DNA of 64,000 bases from Lineus longissimus (GCF_910592395.1 NC_088309.1:374501-438500), one strand, 5' to 3'; shown: positions 38,250 through 52,400, numbered from the stretch's first letter. Notes: a model not told the origin generated them from the letters alone. Numbers and translations are program-made.

Positions 38250-41200
38250 TCAGCTCATCTTATTCCGTGATTCCGGCCCTGCATTTTTCTTGTTAGACTT
38301 TTTCTTTTTCTTGCCCGAGTCTGGTCGGTTTGCCTTCTCCTTGGCTGCCTTCCGTTTGGCGATCTGGTACTGATGCTCTTTTTCCATGTCTCGCTCACTG
38401 ATTGGCAACCGCAACGTCTGAAACACAAGTGAACGTGAACGTCATTCTAAAATAGGCAATCGTTTTCTAATATGGCCACCAAAAAATTTCTTCCCCTTTT
38501 TTTTTCTGCTCAAACTGAAGAAACATCACCAGCCCCCAAAAAATTTTGGCTTTGAAAATTGTTCAGAATTTTGAAGCCTGAGAAGGCGTGACCAGCACTG
38601 ATGGTGCGTTAAGATATGACAATGACAGCTTCTTCAGACATAGTCTTACCTCTCTGACTAAGAACTCTTCCTGTAGAACCTCAGGAGGAATATGTTTTAA
38701 CTTCTCCATGGTCTCATACATGGTCGGACATTGCTCTAACGCGTGGGGAACACCGAGGGTGAACCTGAAGAATGCCAACGCAACTCGAAACATCACCTTG
38801 ACACCTGCAAGAAAACAGCTCTCTATACCTAGACTACCAATAACAGTAACCAATAGTTCAGTTTTCTTATCAAGTTGTCACCCACACTCAAGTTCCAATA
38901 ACTGCGACATTATCTCAACTTCAATTTAGATGACGTTACTGCACAGTTTGATAAGCTGAGAACAAGGCTCTGCGTTGAAAACTGCCTTGGGAGCTTTGAG
39001 GGAAGCCAGCAGACAATCATTGGACGTTTGACTCACCTTCACAAAGGAACATGTCCCACACCCGTAACACAGTCGACCATGGTAACGTTCTCGTGTACAC
39101 ACACATGAACCACTCCGTCATGTACAGACACGGGTCGATACGCTGCTTTTTCTGAACAAGAGACCAATTGAAACGTTTCAAGAATGGAAGGGACACTGTA
39201 TATCAGGAGTTTGACATGAACACGTTTGTAGAGTAGCAGTTGTGGTTGAGCAGTTTTTGGTATAACTTTAACATCTTCTACTACAAGTCTAACTAACAGA
39301 TGACCACGTAACACTTGGTCAGTGACCAGAACATTAATTGCCTTAACTTACCAAATGCTTGTAGCTAGGCACTGACACTTTCTTCAGGAGACCAAACAAG
39401 ACCTCTCCATCGACTTGCACTTGTTCCTAAAAACAACAAGAAATATCTCTCTTACAGGCTGGGCTCATTACTCATTACTACATCAGTAGTTGTCGGTACC
39501 AAAAATCCATGAATATTCTTGGCCTGAAAGGTTTTGCGATCATTCACTAAGTCACTCAACAAGTTTGTTTATGTTTAGATATAATCGCTCCAGTCAATTT
39601 CAACTTGAAAGGGCTGAACAAGAGTATAAAGATTTTGACTTGATACGGAAGTGTGGGCCATGGTGAACTTACCAGACCTGCTGCATAATAGCCCGGTAGA
39701 TACTTATCACACACTGACACCAAACACCAGAACGCCTGCTCGGCAGGCATGTGCATGAGTAAGACGGCAGCAATCGGAGCCTGAGCTTGGCAGTAACCAT
39801 CTCGAGGGTTGTGGATCGTGTACGCTTTCAATACACGAAACAAATCCTCCTGACTGAAATCAGACGGCAACTCATTTAGTTTCTAATTAAGTTGAGAAGG
39901 GATTTCAAAGCAAGAAAGTAAGCAGCCTGGTTCAAGGTTATCTTTGGAGACTAATGAGAAACGAGGACCAATTTGATTGGCCGCTTCCTTTTAGAATCTC
40001 TGGGCTGTTTCTGTGAGGTTCTCTGGCTAACTTAACATTGAGCAAAATCCACTAAACTATTGCAGACCTGAATGACTGAACAAAGGAGAATGCTACATGT
40101 CTAGACCTACCCATGTCCGCCTTGCTTCATAAACATTTCATGAAATGGAAACTGTCTATGGAGATCTTTTTCTATGTCATCGATGCATTTAGGATCACCG
40201 GGCAACTTGAGGTACTCCTGAAAGGTTTGAGAGGAATAATGAAGCGGACTACCAGGCTGTGCAGGTCATCTGGTATCACCAGTGGGAGAGGTAGCCAGCT
40301 GATGAGCTGCTGTGTCTACTGCACATCACTTGAGCATGGCCCGCTGAACACCCCACATGCGGGCAGATACCTCATACACAACAGAATGCCATGATCTTTA
40401 ATAACACGACATCAATAAACAAGCTAGAAATTGACTGATATGTTATTAAACCCACAATCAACACAGCATCACAGATCAAAGCGTGAGGTCACATCGTGTT
40501 ATGGTGGCAGTGGTTTTCAGAGTTCTTCTCAAGAAATGATCACCGTTTCTCTGTCCTGAAAGATGTTGCCTACCTCAAATCTTCCTCTGTTGTGTTCGAG
40601 GAGATATTTACTACCACACAGGTACTGCCATGCTCTTGCTCGTATTGATGGCGGCACACCTTTACGACATCGTTCTTTCACTTTCTTGAATCTTTTGCTC
40701 ATCCATTTCTCCCAATTTTCTAACATATCTAACCATTTCACCTCACGGCTGCGTAGAATCTCAACTGGCACACGGCTCTCTCTGCAAGAAGATGAGATAA
40801 TGGAACATTAGGTGGAGATACACTTCCAGTTGTTGGCCTACATGTCCTTGGTCCTGTTTCCAGATTGTGACAGACACTGGATGTTGGCATCGCCATCAAT
40901 CGCACTACATATCGTCACGCTCCTAAACAAATTGTACATCTCATAGGAAATGTGGCTGCGTGAATGGAAACCAATAGATGATATATCGGACTTGAAGCAC
41001 TGATTACTAACACGTAGTGACGATCAATTTATCGTATTCTTATCGCTTTCTCAAGTCATCACATGACTCTGCTTTGGCTGAAACTTCTTTCAGCGGCTCA
41101 AGATCAGGTGGTGGGTTACACACTAGAGGCCCATTGACCAAGAGCTCAGCCTTCAAATTGGTAAAACAATCCATAGGAAGTATTTTCGTGAAAATTATTC

Positions 41201-44200
41201 TGCTGTGGTTTGGTGGCAGAGCTCTGTAGACATGAAAGTTGGCAGTTTGTTTCACCTGTTGTGGCCCCTGCAGACACTACATGCCATTCATTGTAAGCCA
41301 TGAAGAGAAAGTAACACTAAGACTTAGACACAATTGCCCCCCTTTCAACTTCTTCACTACTTAGCCTTACATACAGACCAACATGTTATGGCAAGTTTTT
41401 CAGTACATGTAGTTCACCTGAGTGAATATTTTGGAAACAATGTAGCCAGTAAATGACATGAACATACATTGTATAATTATGTGGTAGATGATAACACTTC
41501 ATTATTAAGTAGGCCAGATAGTCCACTGGTTCACAGACCTCATTTATGACAAGGCTTAAATTGCCCAAATTATCAGATTAGACCTACCAACAATAACAGT
41601 AAACACTCCCAAATCTGGTCAAGATAGGGGACAACCCATTGTTTCATTGACTAGGAGAACTCAAGTATAAGCACCCTAAACTAAAACAAAACATGGCCTG
41701 TTGGAGACAGGCTGTATGACAGGTTTTAGACTAGAGGCCAGTTTGAGAAATGTTTCGTCCAAACCATCCATGTACATTTACGTAGCTGGTGCCGGATAGG
41801 TCCAGATTTTATAATCATAACTTATCTGAAGAACTTTTTAAGGCCTGATAGCTAGAGACTTAGATTGTAAATATTTGGGACTTTCAAGTAGCTTGTTCTC
41901 ATTTTCACATTTCAGGCTGCGGCCATGCCATGGATCACATAAGTGAAACCAGCAGAACATTTCAGCATGAAGGACAGACAGTGTGACATATCAGAGCAAG
42001 TCCCATCATAAGTTTCTCTCAAATAGGCCTACCTAATCAGCGCACTGCAAATTCATATGACCAAACCAGCCATTTCATCATCGAACAGACCACTCATATC
42101 AGGTTAGAATGGGCATAATTGGTCAACATAATCGTATTGTATGTTTGTGTGCACTCTAGCATTGTCTAGAATAGGAATTGGAAAATTCCACACATTGCAA
42201 GAGACATGAATTATGCAATTTTAGTGGTTTCTTCTCAAGCTAGCCCTCATTATGAGAATGGCCAATGACAGCCAACAGAGAATACACTACTGAACATTTG
42301 AGACCCATAATAATAATGCAAAATAACTTGTGTCTCAAGCAGCTGGTGGGATGAATTCCCAATTAGGCAACTGAAAGGGTTACACAGATCCAAACCCTCT
42401 TTTCTTTAACCAGAACTCATGCACAGAGGCGACTTTTTGCTATGTCCTGTCAATCAAGCCATGGCTGAGAGCTTCACTGCCAGTCCTGCCAGTCATAGCA
42501 CATTGAGACTTGAGACAGATCCACCAAAACCACTGAAGACACCCAACGTATTCATGTACATGTACATCATTTCGTCAACATCACTTGTATGGTACTCAAA
42601 AATCCATATTCTCAGAAAAAATGACGTCAGTTTTGACATTATGATCAACATTTCATTAAAAAGTCACTGTTTACTGCTCTCTATAGCTCCACTTTTACAC
42701 AGTTTATCATTTGTTAGGCCCGGCCCAGAAAGCGGGTTCTCTAAACAATTTGTGATCATTTACACCAAGCCATCAACGATAATTAATTTGTTCTACTTAC
42801 TTAATTTCTCTTCCCACTCAATTGCCAATACATAGCCACAGGCAACAAGGAAGTTCTCTGATATTTGTTAGGGCCAAGTTGTAGAGGGCATTTTAAACCT
42901 TTTATGGTTGAAAATCCCATTTTTTTAAAGTATTGACTTAGATCAGACAGCTACCGTGTACATGTACATGTAAAATGATGTAGAGTTTTTGTATGATGAA
43001 ATTGTTTTATGGAGAGCCCCTGGTAAACAACATTGAACCTTGATAGTCAACCAAATCAACTTCGATACGTCTAATATAACACTGTGATCAAGTGCATTGA
43101 AAAACACCACCTAACTACATGTACCTGAGGTTTACTTTATCTTGTTCAGGTTTTTCCTTGGATCAAATTCCCCACACGTTTTCAACACCTTCAAGGCCAA
43201 GCGATGATTGTTACCATCACTAGAAACAAGACCAGGGTGAGATCAGCCTTGAAACATATCGGCTTTGGTCCTCAACAAGAAGAGTGTAGGCTGCTCTCTG
43301 AGGATGAGGGTTCCTCCAGTGCAGACTACATGTAGAGAGCGCATGAATTCCTTCAGGTTTTCAACTAATGGTGTTTTCCCCATAGCGCTACAATACAAGT
43401 CAAAAGTATCAACATCTTTTTACCCAACGGATTCAATCGAACATCATGCATCTAATACATGTAGGACCACACCTCTCCACCCCTTGGAAATGAACATGAG
43501 GTGTTGTCACTGTGAGAAAGAGTCATCCTACATCTACATGTGGATGAAGTCCAACTGATGATCTAAGACAGCCAGAATGACTCAGACCATGTTGCCCGAC
43601 ATTCTATCCAGAGACCTGGCAGATGGCGAATCACTTGTGGTCGGTTCTCAATCAATATCAACATGAACCATCTCAATAAAAGAAATCAACAGATCTGTTG
43701 TGCATGGGACTCACTATAATCATGGGAATATAGTAGATAGCTGAGGCTTGTTAACCAGTGGTCTGTGAGAGGACTGTGTGTCCTTACAGTACCTAAGGTA
43801 GACAAAAAGCTAGCATAACATGATCATTCATGCCGTTGGTAATGGTCTTTCTGTCACCATGTTTAAAGCACCTGCAGATCTTGTCGCTAACCCAGTCAAA
43901 CTGAAATGAACACTCGATTGTGGCAATTCAAAGTATCATGGTCACACCAAAGCAGCCAGTCAAAGAATTGAGGCGTGGAGCATTTTACCCTTTTCTTCAT
44001 TCAACTTCAAGTACATGTTACACTAACCCGCAGTTGATGATTTCCTACTCAAGACCATCACTAATTCCGTGGAAATGTCGTGTCACTATGGAATAAACTT
44101 TGTTAGCCTGAGTGACTAACTCATCACACTCACAGCTAGATTACCACTGCTTGGAACGAACAACATCATCAGTTCAGTTCAGTTCCAGTTCATACTCCAA

Positions 44201-45055
44201 CAATGTACATGTATATGTATTTTGGGTAGTGTATTTAGGACACTACAAGTGCATTTCTACATGCACAAGTCAGATTGAAAAAAAATGCTCTTGTTTAAAA
44301 TTGGGTGTGGTGTTGACTTAGGTCAGATCTTATCTAATTGATTTCACCCTCTATATCTTTCGTGCCAATCTAATTTAAAAACTTTCAGATATGATGATAA
44401 GGCTAATGACATGGATCATATCAAGACTATCTAAAATGTTTTTGACATCACAACTGTACTAAATAATGCATATTGCGCAACAAGGCCATGTTAAAAAGGA
44501 AGTGAGTTCAGCTGCCAAGCTGGGACCAGGATGGACATAACCAGGACATGCTGTCAAGGGGAAGACACACACATCAACAAAAGAAAATACAATATGTAAT
44601 AGTCTCTGAATGACCAAAAACTTTTAAGTTCCTACTTTACTTTTGTAATTTGTCAATTGTACGTATTTTGTTGCCTGAAAAGGAGAATGCAAGATTAGTC
44701 TGAAGATTCCATGAAGGCAATCAGAAATAACTTACATTTCAGGATTGGTGTACTGGTCACCGCCTAAGAAGCCATAACGATCTGTCTGTCGTGTTGCGTC
44801 CCCATTTTGTTTACTCGTTCCAGCCTCAGCACCTTCAAGTCCAGATGTGGCACTTCCAGACATGGCATCGATATCGGCAGATGCCTGTGATGGATCGTAA
44901 TCCTCGTAATGCTGCTGTTCATCCTCCGAGTCCAAGTCTGAGGCAGACATGCCGGAGGCAGACATTTCATTATGTGGCGAATGTGCATTTTCCAACGGAT
45001 CATCTTCTTGATCATGATTGACCATGTTATCGAAACTGTTCTGAGCCAACTCCAT
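38250..45055 (-). CDS. TBC1D10: TBC1D10-family Rab GTPase-activating protein, complete, 8 coding exons
   Basis: TBC proteins stimulate GTP hydrolysis by Rab GTPases with an arginine and a glutamine finger. Exons in transcript order: 45055-44736, 40781-40574, 40217-40111, 39853-39673, 39426-39352, 39151-39037, 38804-38650, 38417-38250. Phases agree throughout: 1,329 nt, 442 residues. The acidic N-terminus ([15 protein letters not shown]) ends in TDRYGFLGG, a TBC1D10 hallmark. The TBC domain starts near [16 protein letters not shown] (residue 146). The arginine finger is in [10 protein letters not shown] (Arg197) and the glutamine finger in DGYCQAQAP (Gln234). [10 protein letters not shown] and MYETMEKL follow as in the family. 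The short tail is Lys-rich ([10 protein letters not shown]), with no long proline-rich C-terminus as in TBC1D10A. The vertebrate A, B and C paralogues cannot be separated here, as expected for a pre-duplication gene. Vertebrate targets include Rab27 and Rab35; the target here is unknown. Confidence 0.93.
40782..44735 (-). other. TBC1D10 intron 1, no gene seen
   Basis: This 3.95 kb intron separates the acidic N-terminal exon from the TBC-domain exons. It is AT-rich with many acatgta motifs and a few short open frames without recognisable domains. No repeat array or RNA gene is visible. Confidence 0.6.
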
Positions 45056-45736
45056 ACTTGATACTACTAGCGACTAGCAGACCATGTGTTCAATCAACTC
45101 ATCAGCAGTGGTGGTATCAAAACCACAGAAACCACTTAAGAAACTGGGAAGAAAATTGTGTGTGCGGTCCCAGTTAAGTCAACAAACAGAATTGCAAAAA
45201 ATTAAACAAGTTATTGTTTACATTGTCATTGTTCTCCACATTTGACATGACGACTTTAGGTAAGATCGACTATCTTTCTATCTATAGCCTATGTCTTCAT
45301 TAGTCGAACTGTCACATTTCTATTCTAAACATCTTGAACTCTCGGTACATCAAAAAGACTGGAAAAGATAGCAACAGCAAATGAACAAACTGCTCAAGCT
45401 ACAAATATGGCAAAGAAGTTAGAACTTCACTTCAGATTGTGTCTGTCAGATCGAGATCTGCAGTGCAGGAGTGGGTCAGTTCAGTTCTCAGAATCAAATG
45501 AGATTTTTGTTCGATTTTGGTCTCGATACTGTGTTGTGTACAAAATAAATGGGATATAACTAGGAGAATTTCGATTTTTATCACGTAGTGTCGTACAAAT
45601 GCGGTTTATTCAACACAATCATGATGGATTTCAAGTTGTTTTTGCAGCAGAAACGCGCTTATCCTTGTCTTGACACCATCATTTTGAAGCAATATTTTCT
45701 CCCAAATTTTCCGGAAGTGATTGGATAGATCAAAAC

Positions 45737-45746
45737 TGCGCATGCG
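45737..45746. promoter_or_regulatory. NRF1-like site TGCGCATGCG
   Basis: This palindromic 10-mer matches the NRF1 core (YGCGCAYGCG), common in animal housekeeping and bidirectional promoters, and lies between the divergent TBC1D10 and ATXN2 genes. Motif match only. Confidence 0.45.
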
Positions 45747-46139
45747 GGGTACCTTGCCTATAGTCTCAAAAGTGCTAGCTTCACTCATTTCTTCAATTTG
45801 ATGACTTGATTAAATCAAATGAGTTATCCTGCTAACATATCACTTATAATATATTATCACACTTGAATCATTGCTCAGTATTAACTTAATGTATTCTTTT
45901 ATACAACAATATGTAATATTTGATGATTTATTTATGTTTTTCACACACCATCACAATTTTGTATTGTACTGCGTTTAAAAATAGATCCAAATAATCCATA
46001 AAATAATCAGATATATGATCCTCAAGCACAAATCTAATGTAAAATATATATAATTGCACTTAATTTAGTATATGGTGATAGAAAGTAAGCTGTTTAATCG
46101 AGATTTTTAGTAATGACATCATAAAATAGTTCTAGTACG

Positions 46140-46147
46140 GCCATCTT
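46140..46147 (-). promoter_or_regulatory. YY1-like site (AAGATGGC on the minus strand)
   Basis: GCCATCTT on the plus strand, about 270 bp upstream of the ATXN2 start codon. This is a YY1-type core often found close to animal transcription starts. Motif match only. Confidence 0.35.
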
Positions 46148-46415
46148 TGTATTAGTACGCTTTGCCGAAATTCTCCGCGGTGGTTGCAGAAAAATCGCAA
46201 TTAAGACCGATTTCTAATTATTCTAATTGCCAAAAGTAATTATATGTACTTGTCCAAGTGGTTAGCAACGAAGTCTACACAAATGTAAAAAGAGATGAGA
46301 GACTGAGTGTGACAATTTACCAGTTCACCCAGCTGAAAATCATCAGCACACAGGAGGACCGATCACCGAATTTTGTCAAAAACACGGACACGAAAAATTG
46401 AACTCCGAGGTCAAA

Positions 46416-49400
46416 ATGAGTACAAATAAACGAAAAGGACGGGGATCAATGGGGTCTAGGTACGAAGCTGTTATAGTATTAATGTAGCTAAGATCTCAAA
46501 GTTTCCATAAATGTACAACTTCCATTTGCTAAACGAAAGAATTTGTGTCACTGTCAGAGATGAGGTTGAGAAGTCCTCAAAATTTTCACAATTACTGCAA
46601 TTTCGGTCGAAACAGTACAAACAGAACACTGTCACTCAGTGTCGGTGAGACACTACCAACAGGTTAAGTGACAACAAACGAGGCAAACGCGTCAACATCA
46701 GTGCCAGTGGCGTAAAGAGGGTAGGGGTCAGTCGGGGGACGGCTGAGCTAGTGTTGCAGATATTGTCTTTGACCGACTCAACTTTGTTTGCATGATATCA
46801 ATAATACCTCCATGATATCATGATAGCTATAGCTCATGGTCCATGGAGTTCTTTCATTTTTATGGCTATTTATAAGTGCTAATGTTGTCGTAAGGCAGGT
46901 GGTGGTAATACATGACGATGTTCAAGTTTATTTCTTGATTGAGCCGACTGTCTGTCGGAGCTGAATATGGCTCTGCTGAAGTATGAGCAATGTGGGGATT
47001 TTAAAATAATTCGGCCTATTTGGCTTTTCTCTTTTCAGGACTGGGCGAACGAGGCCTGTATTTGACAAATCTGTCTTGGTATGTATTATCATGTTTTGGA
47101 TTAACTGATAAAGTTGCCTTGATAACAGAAAAGGCCGGCATACAGGGATGTGAGAAGTCAGTAAAAGCGTCAGTAACCCACATGGAATGAGGACTGTCCT
47201 CCATTAGTTGTTGGGAGGTTTGATAAAGGTGTAACACTTTCATTGCCAGCTCCAGAGATGCCTGTTTTCATGAATTCAATTTTGCATTATTTCTCATATT
47301 CTCAGAACCAAGTAGAGTTCATCAAAACAAAACATCTGTGAAGACTAATATGACTTCAATACCTTTTCTTCAGACTGAAGGCGTTTATGCGAATGCAAGA
47401 TGGACACATGCCTTTACATCACTGATAGTAAGTTCTTCTGTTGTTGGATTGGCCAGTATCTCTCTGACAAGTTGGGGTATCTCCGACGACGTCATTGGTC
47501 TGAAGGCTAGAATGCATAGAATAGAATGAAATATCCAGCTGTTAACCGCGGTCTACATTGTTATGTTAAAAATGTACAGAATGTACTTGACTTGGCATCT
47601 AGTACGGACTTCTTCCTGGTACTGAATTGGTATAAGATTGCAAAGTAGCAATGTGGCCTTCATATTGCTGATGAATTGGTATTATAATGCTAAGTCTCTT
47701 CTTCAGGGTAGTGTTGTACAAGTACAAGTAAAGAATAGTAGCATTTATGAAGGAGTACTTAGAACGTTTTCTCCAAAGGTAGGTCCTTTGCTCTGTCACC
47801 TAAAATGCTTCCTTGGGAGTAGAAATGAATTCATATCATTTTTAGACCTGTCATTATTTTGAAAGGAATAAGGTATGGAGTCTTCTACTGTTCCCTGGAT
47901 GATAAATCTGCCGACCGTGATTTGACGAGTAGTTTGTCGCGTTGCCATCCGTGTATTGCATGTAGCAATCAAATGTTTTTATTCTTAATAAATTGTATTT
48001 GTTTTACAGATGGAGATAGTGCTTGAAATGGCCCATAAATGTGATGAAGGCCAGTCCATCGGACCCACAAAAGATCGACTACTAGAAAAAATCATATTCT
48101 CACACACAGATGTAGTCACAATTACAACTCTGAATGTTGATTTGGACTATGCTAATCGAGGTAAGCAGTGATCGAGTGAATTGGGTTTGTAACCACTGTT
48201 GGTGTTCATTTGGACTAAGCTAATCGAGGTAAGCAGTGATGGAGTGGGTTTATAACCACTGTTGGTGTTCATTTGGACTAAGCTAATCGAGGTAAGCAGT
48301 GATGGAGTGGGTTTATAACCACTGTTGGTGTTCATTTGGACTAAGCTAATCGAGGTAAGCAGTGATGGAGTGGGTTTATAACCACTGTTGGTGTTCATTA
48401 CAACACTTTAGATTGCATTGGAGAACTGAGTAGATTGTGGATTATCATTTACCCTGCCAGCAATTCAGCAGGATTCCTATCGGCCATGGTCTCCACTTGC
48501 TACAAAACATGCCGTGTCTGGACAGACATCAAATCTGCACATTTCTCTCTGTTCTTGTGACTCGTGGCCAACAAATGATTTGTTTGTCTTCAGATAACTT
48601 CACAGATAGCGGAATTAGTAAGTTCAATGGTCAAGTGACTGCCAAAGAGCTCCAGCCATGGGAGTGTGATCATGATATGGATGAGGTTGGAGGATTAGAA
48701 TCAATGACGATGGATAGTTCGGTAAGTAGTCTCTTGGTGACTTTCAATCTGTTGCATTGGTAGAGGATATTACTCATACACCAGGTCAAATGTGAAGACA
48801 ACTTGACAGCAGTGAAACGTTGTGACTGTGTGTCCGGTCCACACCGTCCTAGTGGTCTAGATGATGGGCCTAGAATAAGATTGATATCAGATTTGGCTCT
48901 ATCTAAGTTTTCTTGAACCTTCATTTTCAGTCTCCAAATGGGTGGGACCCACAAGATATGTTCCGAACAAATGCTGAACAATTCAATGTGAAGTCAACGT
49001 ATGACTCGTCACTGCGCGATTACACGACGGTACTAGAACATAAAGACTCTCCTGAATTCAAAGAGAAGGAGGCAAAAGCTCAGAAACTCGCCAATGAAAT
49101 CGAACAGAATGAACAATATAAAGCTAGAATTGAATTGGAAAATAATGATGAAGATGAGAAAATTAGTGCTGTAGTTCGGCCTGATGGTGGTAGTGCTTCA
49201 CCTTCATCGTCGTCGGGGAAGTAAGTGAAATCTTTGTTTCGAACTCACCATTTCCATTGTTGTTTTTGACTTGTTATCTTTCTGATCTTCTCGCTACCAA
49301 ATATTGGTCCTCTTCTTTCTACTCTTTGTATGGATGCAGATGTCCAAGTTTTAGAAGTCTTCAGAGCTTCACATTCGATTTCTGGTCGTCATGTCTCGTC

Positions 49401-52400
49401 GCAGATCTTCATGGTATTGGATGTGCAATGGTCAGCCATGTGTCATACGTCGGTATCTAAGAGTTAAGAGTTTCTGACTGTGGCACTGTCTGGAATCAGT
49501 GGTTGCATTTCTAAGTTGTTAGGTTACAAAATGCCTCCTTGCTGAGATGAGCCACAACATGGTCACAGATGTTGTTGTGATTAATGCCCACTGTCCTACT
49601 CCCACTAAGATGACATTATCCTGTGATGGCATTTCAGGTATGTCCCCCCACAAATGAGGAAGAATACTCAACAGAATCGTGTGACGCGCGTGCCGGGTTC
49701 ACAACTTGCGCAGTCGCCCCCTGTCAAGCAAGACATCTCGCCGGAGGAGGAGAAGAATAGAAAGAATATCTCAACTAATTTAGGTGAGTAATTTTCACAT
49801 AAACTTTTCTTTCAAGCTTCAAACGAAGTCTTCATTGTGTATCAGTATCATGGTTTGTGTGCTTTGAGGGTAATCGTGTAAATTTGATCCTTGCAGAGGA
49901 TGTGCGGGTGACTAAGCCCATGCAACAGGTAGAAACAGCTGCTCCCGATTCAACCACTTCACGTGACTCTTCACCTGCTGTCCTAGTAGAAACTAAAACA
50001 GACAATGGAATTAACCCCTCACCTGCTGGCTCGCCAGATGTCAAACAGGCACCAGAGTCAAAGAAAAGCCCCGTCTCACAGAAAATACGTAAGTTGGAAT
50101 TGTCAAAGCCCTGGCCTGTTTGTGTGTGGTCGTGTTAGGAAAACTGTTTGCAGGTCCATGGACTTGTTCTGAATGAAGGAACAGACAGCTCTTGATCCCC
50201 TGGTCTCCGGATTACAGACTTGATCCTGTTGAAGATGGTCCACACATGTATTCTGTGAAGTACATGTATCAATCTGTTTTCTCTGCCACGTTTTGATCCT
50301 GTTGGATTCAGCCTACTCTATTGTCCAAGGCGTCTTTTTCAGAAAATGATGAACAATTAGCAGAACTAAAGGCATTTAGCAAAAACTTCAAATTAGAGAA
50401 TGAGAAGGTGGAGAAGAAGGAAGATGACGCGAGGAAAGAATCGATGGAAGAACGAAGCGAAGAAATGAAAGAAGATGATAAGTAAGAAGTGTTTACATTT
50501 CAGCCATTTACTATGATGGATCGCTACTTTGGTCTGGTGTGTCATTACACGGCATTAGTCCAAACTACCTCATGACATCACGATGCATTGCACGTAAGTT
50601 GATGTTGCAGGTGTTGTGTCATTGTTGCAAAAGATGGCGTAGAAAACTGTGGAACATGTTGTCAGAAGTGGTCAAACCTGCTTCATGCCTGGTGCGGAGT
50701 TGTTGACATCAGTTTTGCAGCAAAGTTTCTCTGTTCATCTGTCCACATTTAACCATTTTATCCACCCTCTTTTTCAGGACTATTTCGAGGACTTCTACAC
50801 TAAATCCTCTGGCGAAAGAATTTGTTTTTAACCCAAAAGCTCCTATGTTTATACCAGTAAGTCTTTGACATTTATATTTCTTATGTTGCAACTGTTAGAG
50901 TGATGTTTCTTTTGTAAAGTGGTTTTTGCCATCCTGTGCACTGTGTTGCTGGTGAACTGCCACTGTTGGCAGGGCAACAAGGCAATAGGCCTCAGTGGGT
51001 GAGATGAAGATGTCAAGGTGGTTTACCTCAAGCACTGGACCAAAACTATGTTCCACCTCAGTAAGATGGTGTAGTCACTGCAAGAAATGAATTTGTGTGA
51101 TGCAATGTATGGTCTTACTTGTCATTTCAGAAACAACAGCAACAGCCAATACCGATCACTACACCACCTCGGCCTCAGACGCAAAGTCCTGTTGTGCAGC
51201 ATCCTCAGCAACAAGCTATTACTCCAATGCATGGACAGGTGTTTCATACATCGCACTACATGATGCCAGGGCAGATGGTATCGATGCCGCAAACACACAT
51301 CCCTACTGCTCAGCCTCAGCAACCCCCACAGAGAGGAGCAAAACGTGGCAAGTACTCGCTTCATTTTCTAATCCAGATAAGGAGTGTGTTTACCTTTCTC
51401 AAGACGTGTGATCATGGGCCAGTCACTGTACATCGATTGCCACATTCATTGAATGAGATGCCAGACCAACATTCCTAGTAACTGGTGTGGGACAAGTTAT
51501 GATGGTCTCCTTCCTGGACAAAGATGAAGATGTAAGCCAAACACCTGATTGGTGTCCAAACACAGTAGGACCTTACCTTGAGTGAACTTAACTCTAGACA
51601 ACAGCTTTAGAAAGTTTCAGCAGATGAATACACATTGAGATCTTGTGCTTGTCTAACGGTGTTCTCTTCTTCTTCCAGCTGTTGTATCTGTACACCAACA
51701 GGAATTCAGTCCCTCAACGGCTCAGGCAGTCAGTGCTACTGGCGCGCCAATCTTGGCTCAGCCCCCTCCTATACATAATCAAGCACCGCAGGGCTATCAT
51801 ATGCCATATATGACCCCGATGGTTGGTCAGCACGGGGCTGGCACTCCTGTCGGCCCGGCACATATGAGTTACCCTCAGGTAAAGGTAATTTCTGAATGCC
51901 AGTTTTATCAAGTTTGTATAACCTTTTCCTCTCTGCAACCAGCACAACCACATGCACCTTAAAAGAACTTTTTGAAGTATGACATCACTGTTCCACCTTG
52001 CACTGATAGAATGAATTATAAGTTAACAGAAAAGAAACCCTGAATAAATGGCTGTCATCAAGGATTTGTTGTCACCATCATTTTGAGTTGTTTCTATACC
52101 GAGAACCGACTTGAGGAAGGAAGAATAGCTATTTGCCAACCAAAGAACTCTCTCTGTTGCACTTGTAACTTGTGATTACGTGTTACTTACCCTCGGAGCG
52201 TATGAAAAGATGGCGTTTATCTCCTCAGCAGGTGATGCAGCTCCAATCAGGCAATCCACGACTAATGAACCCACAGAATGCGACCATACCATCTCATCCA
52301 GCTCAGGGAATGAACAACCCAGCAATGCAACAACAATCGGCCACTGCTGTCCTTGGTGAGTTTATACAATATCTGTTAGCTTCTCAGTTTCAGTTTGATA

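Larger units (their letters stand above)
45056..46415. promoter_or_regulatory. Head-to-head intergenic region between TBC1D10 and ATXN2
   Basis: The two start codons face away from each other across 1.36 kb, so both promoters must lie here. Candidate sites are listed separately. The middle (about 45790-46130) is very AT-rich. Confidence 0.6.
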
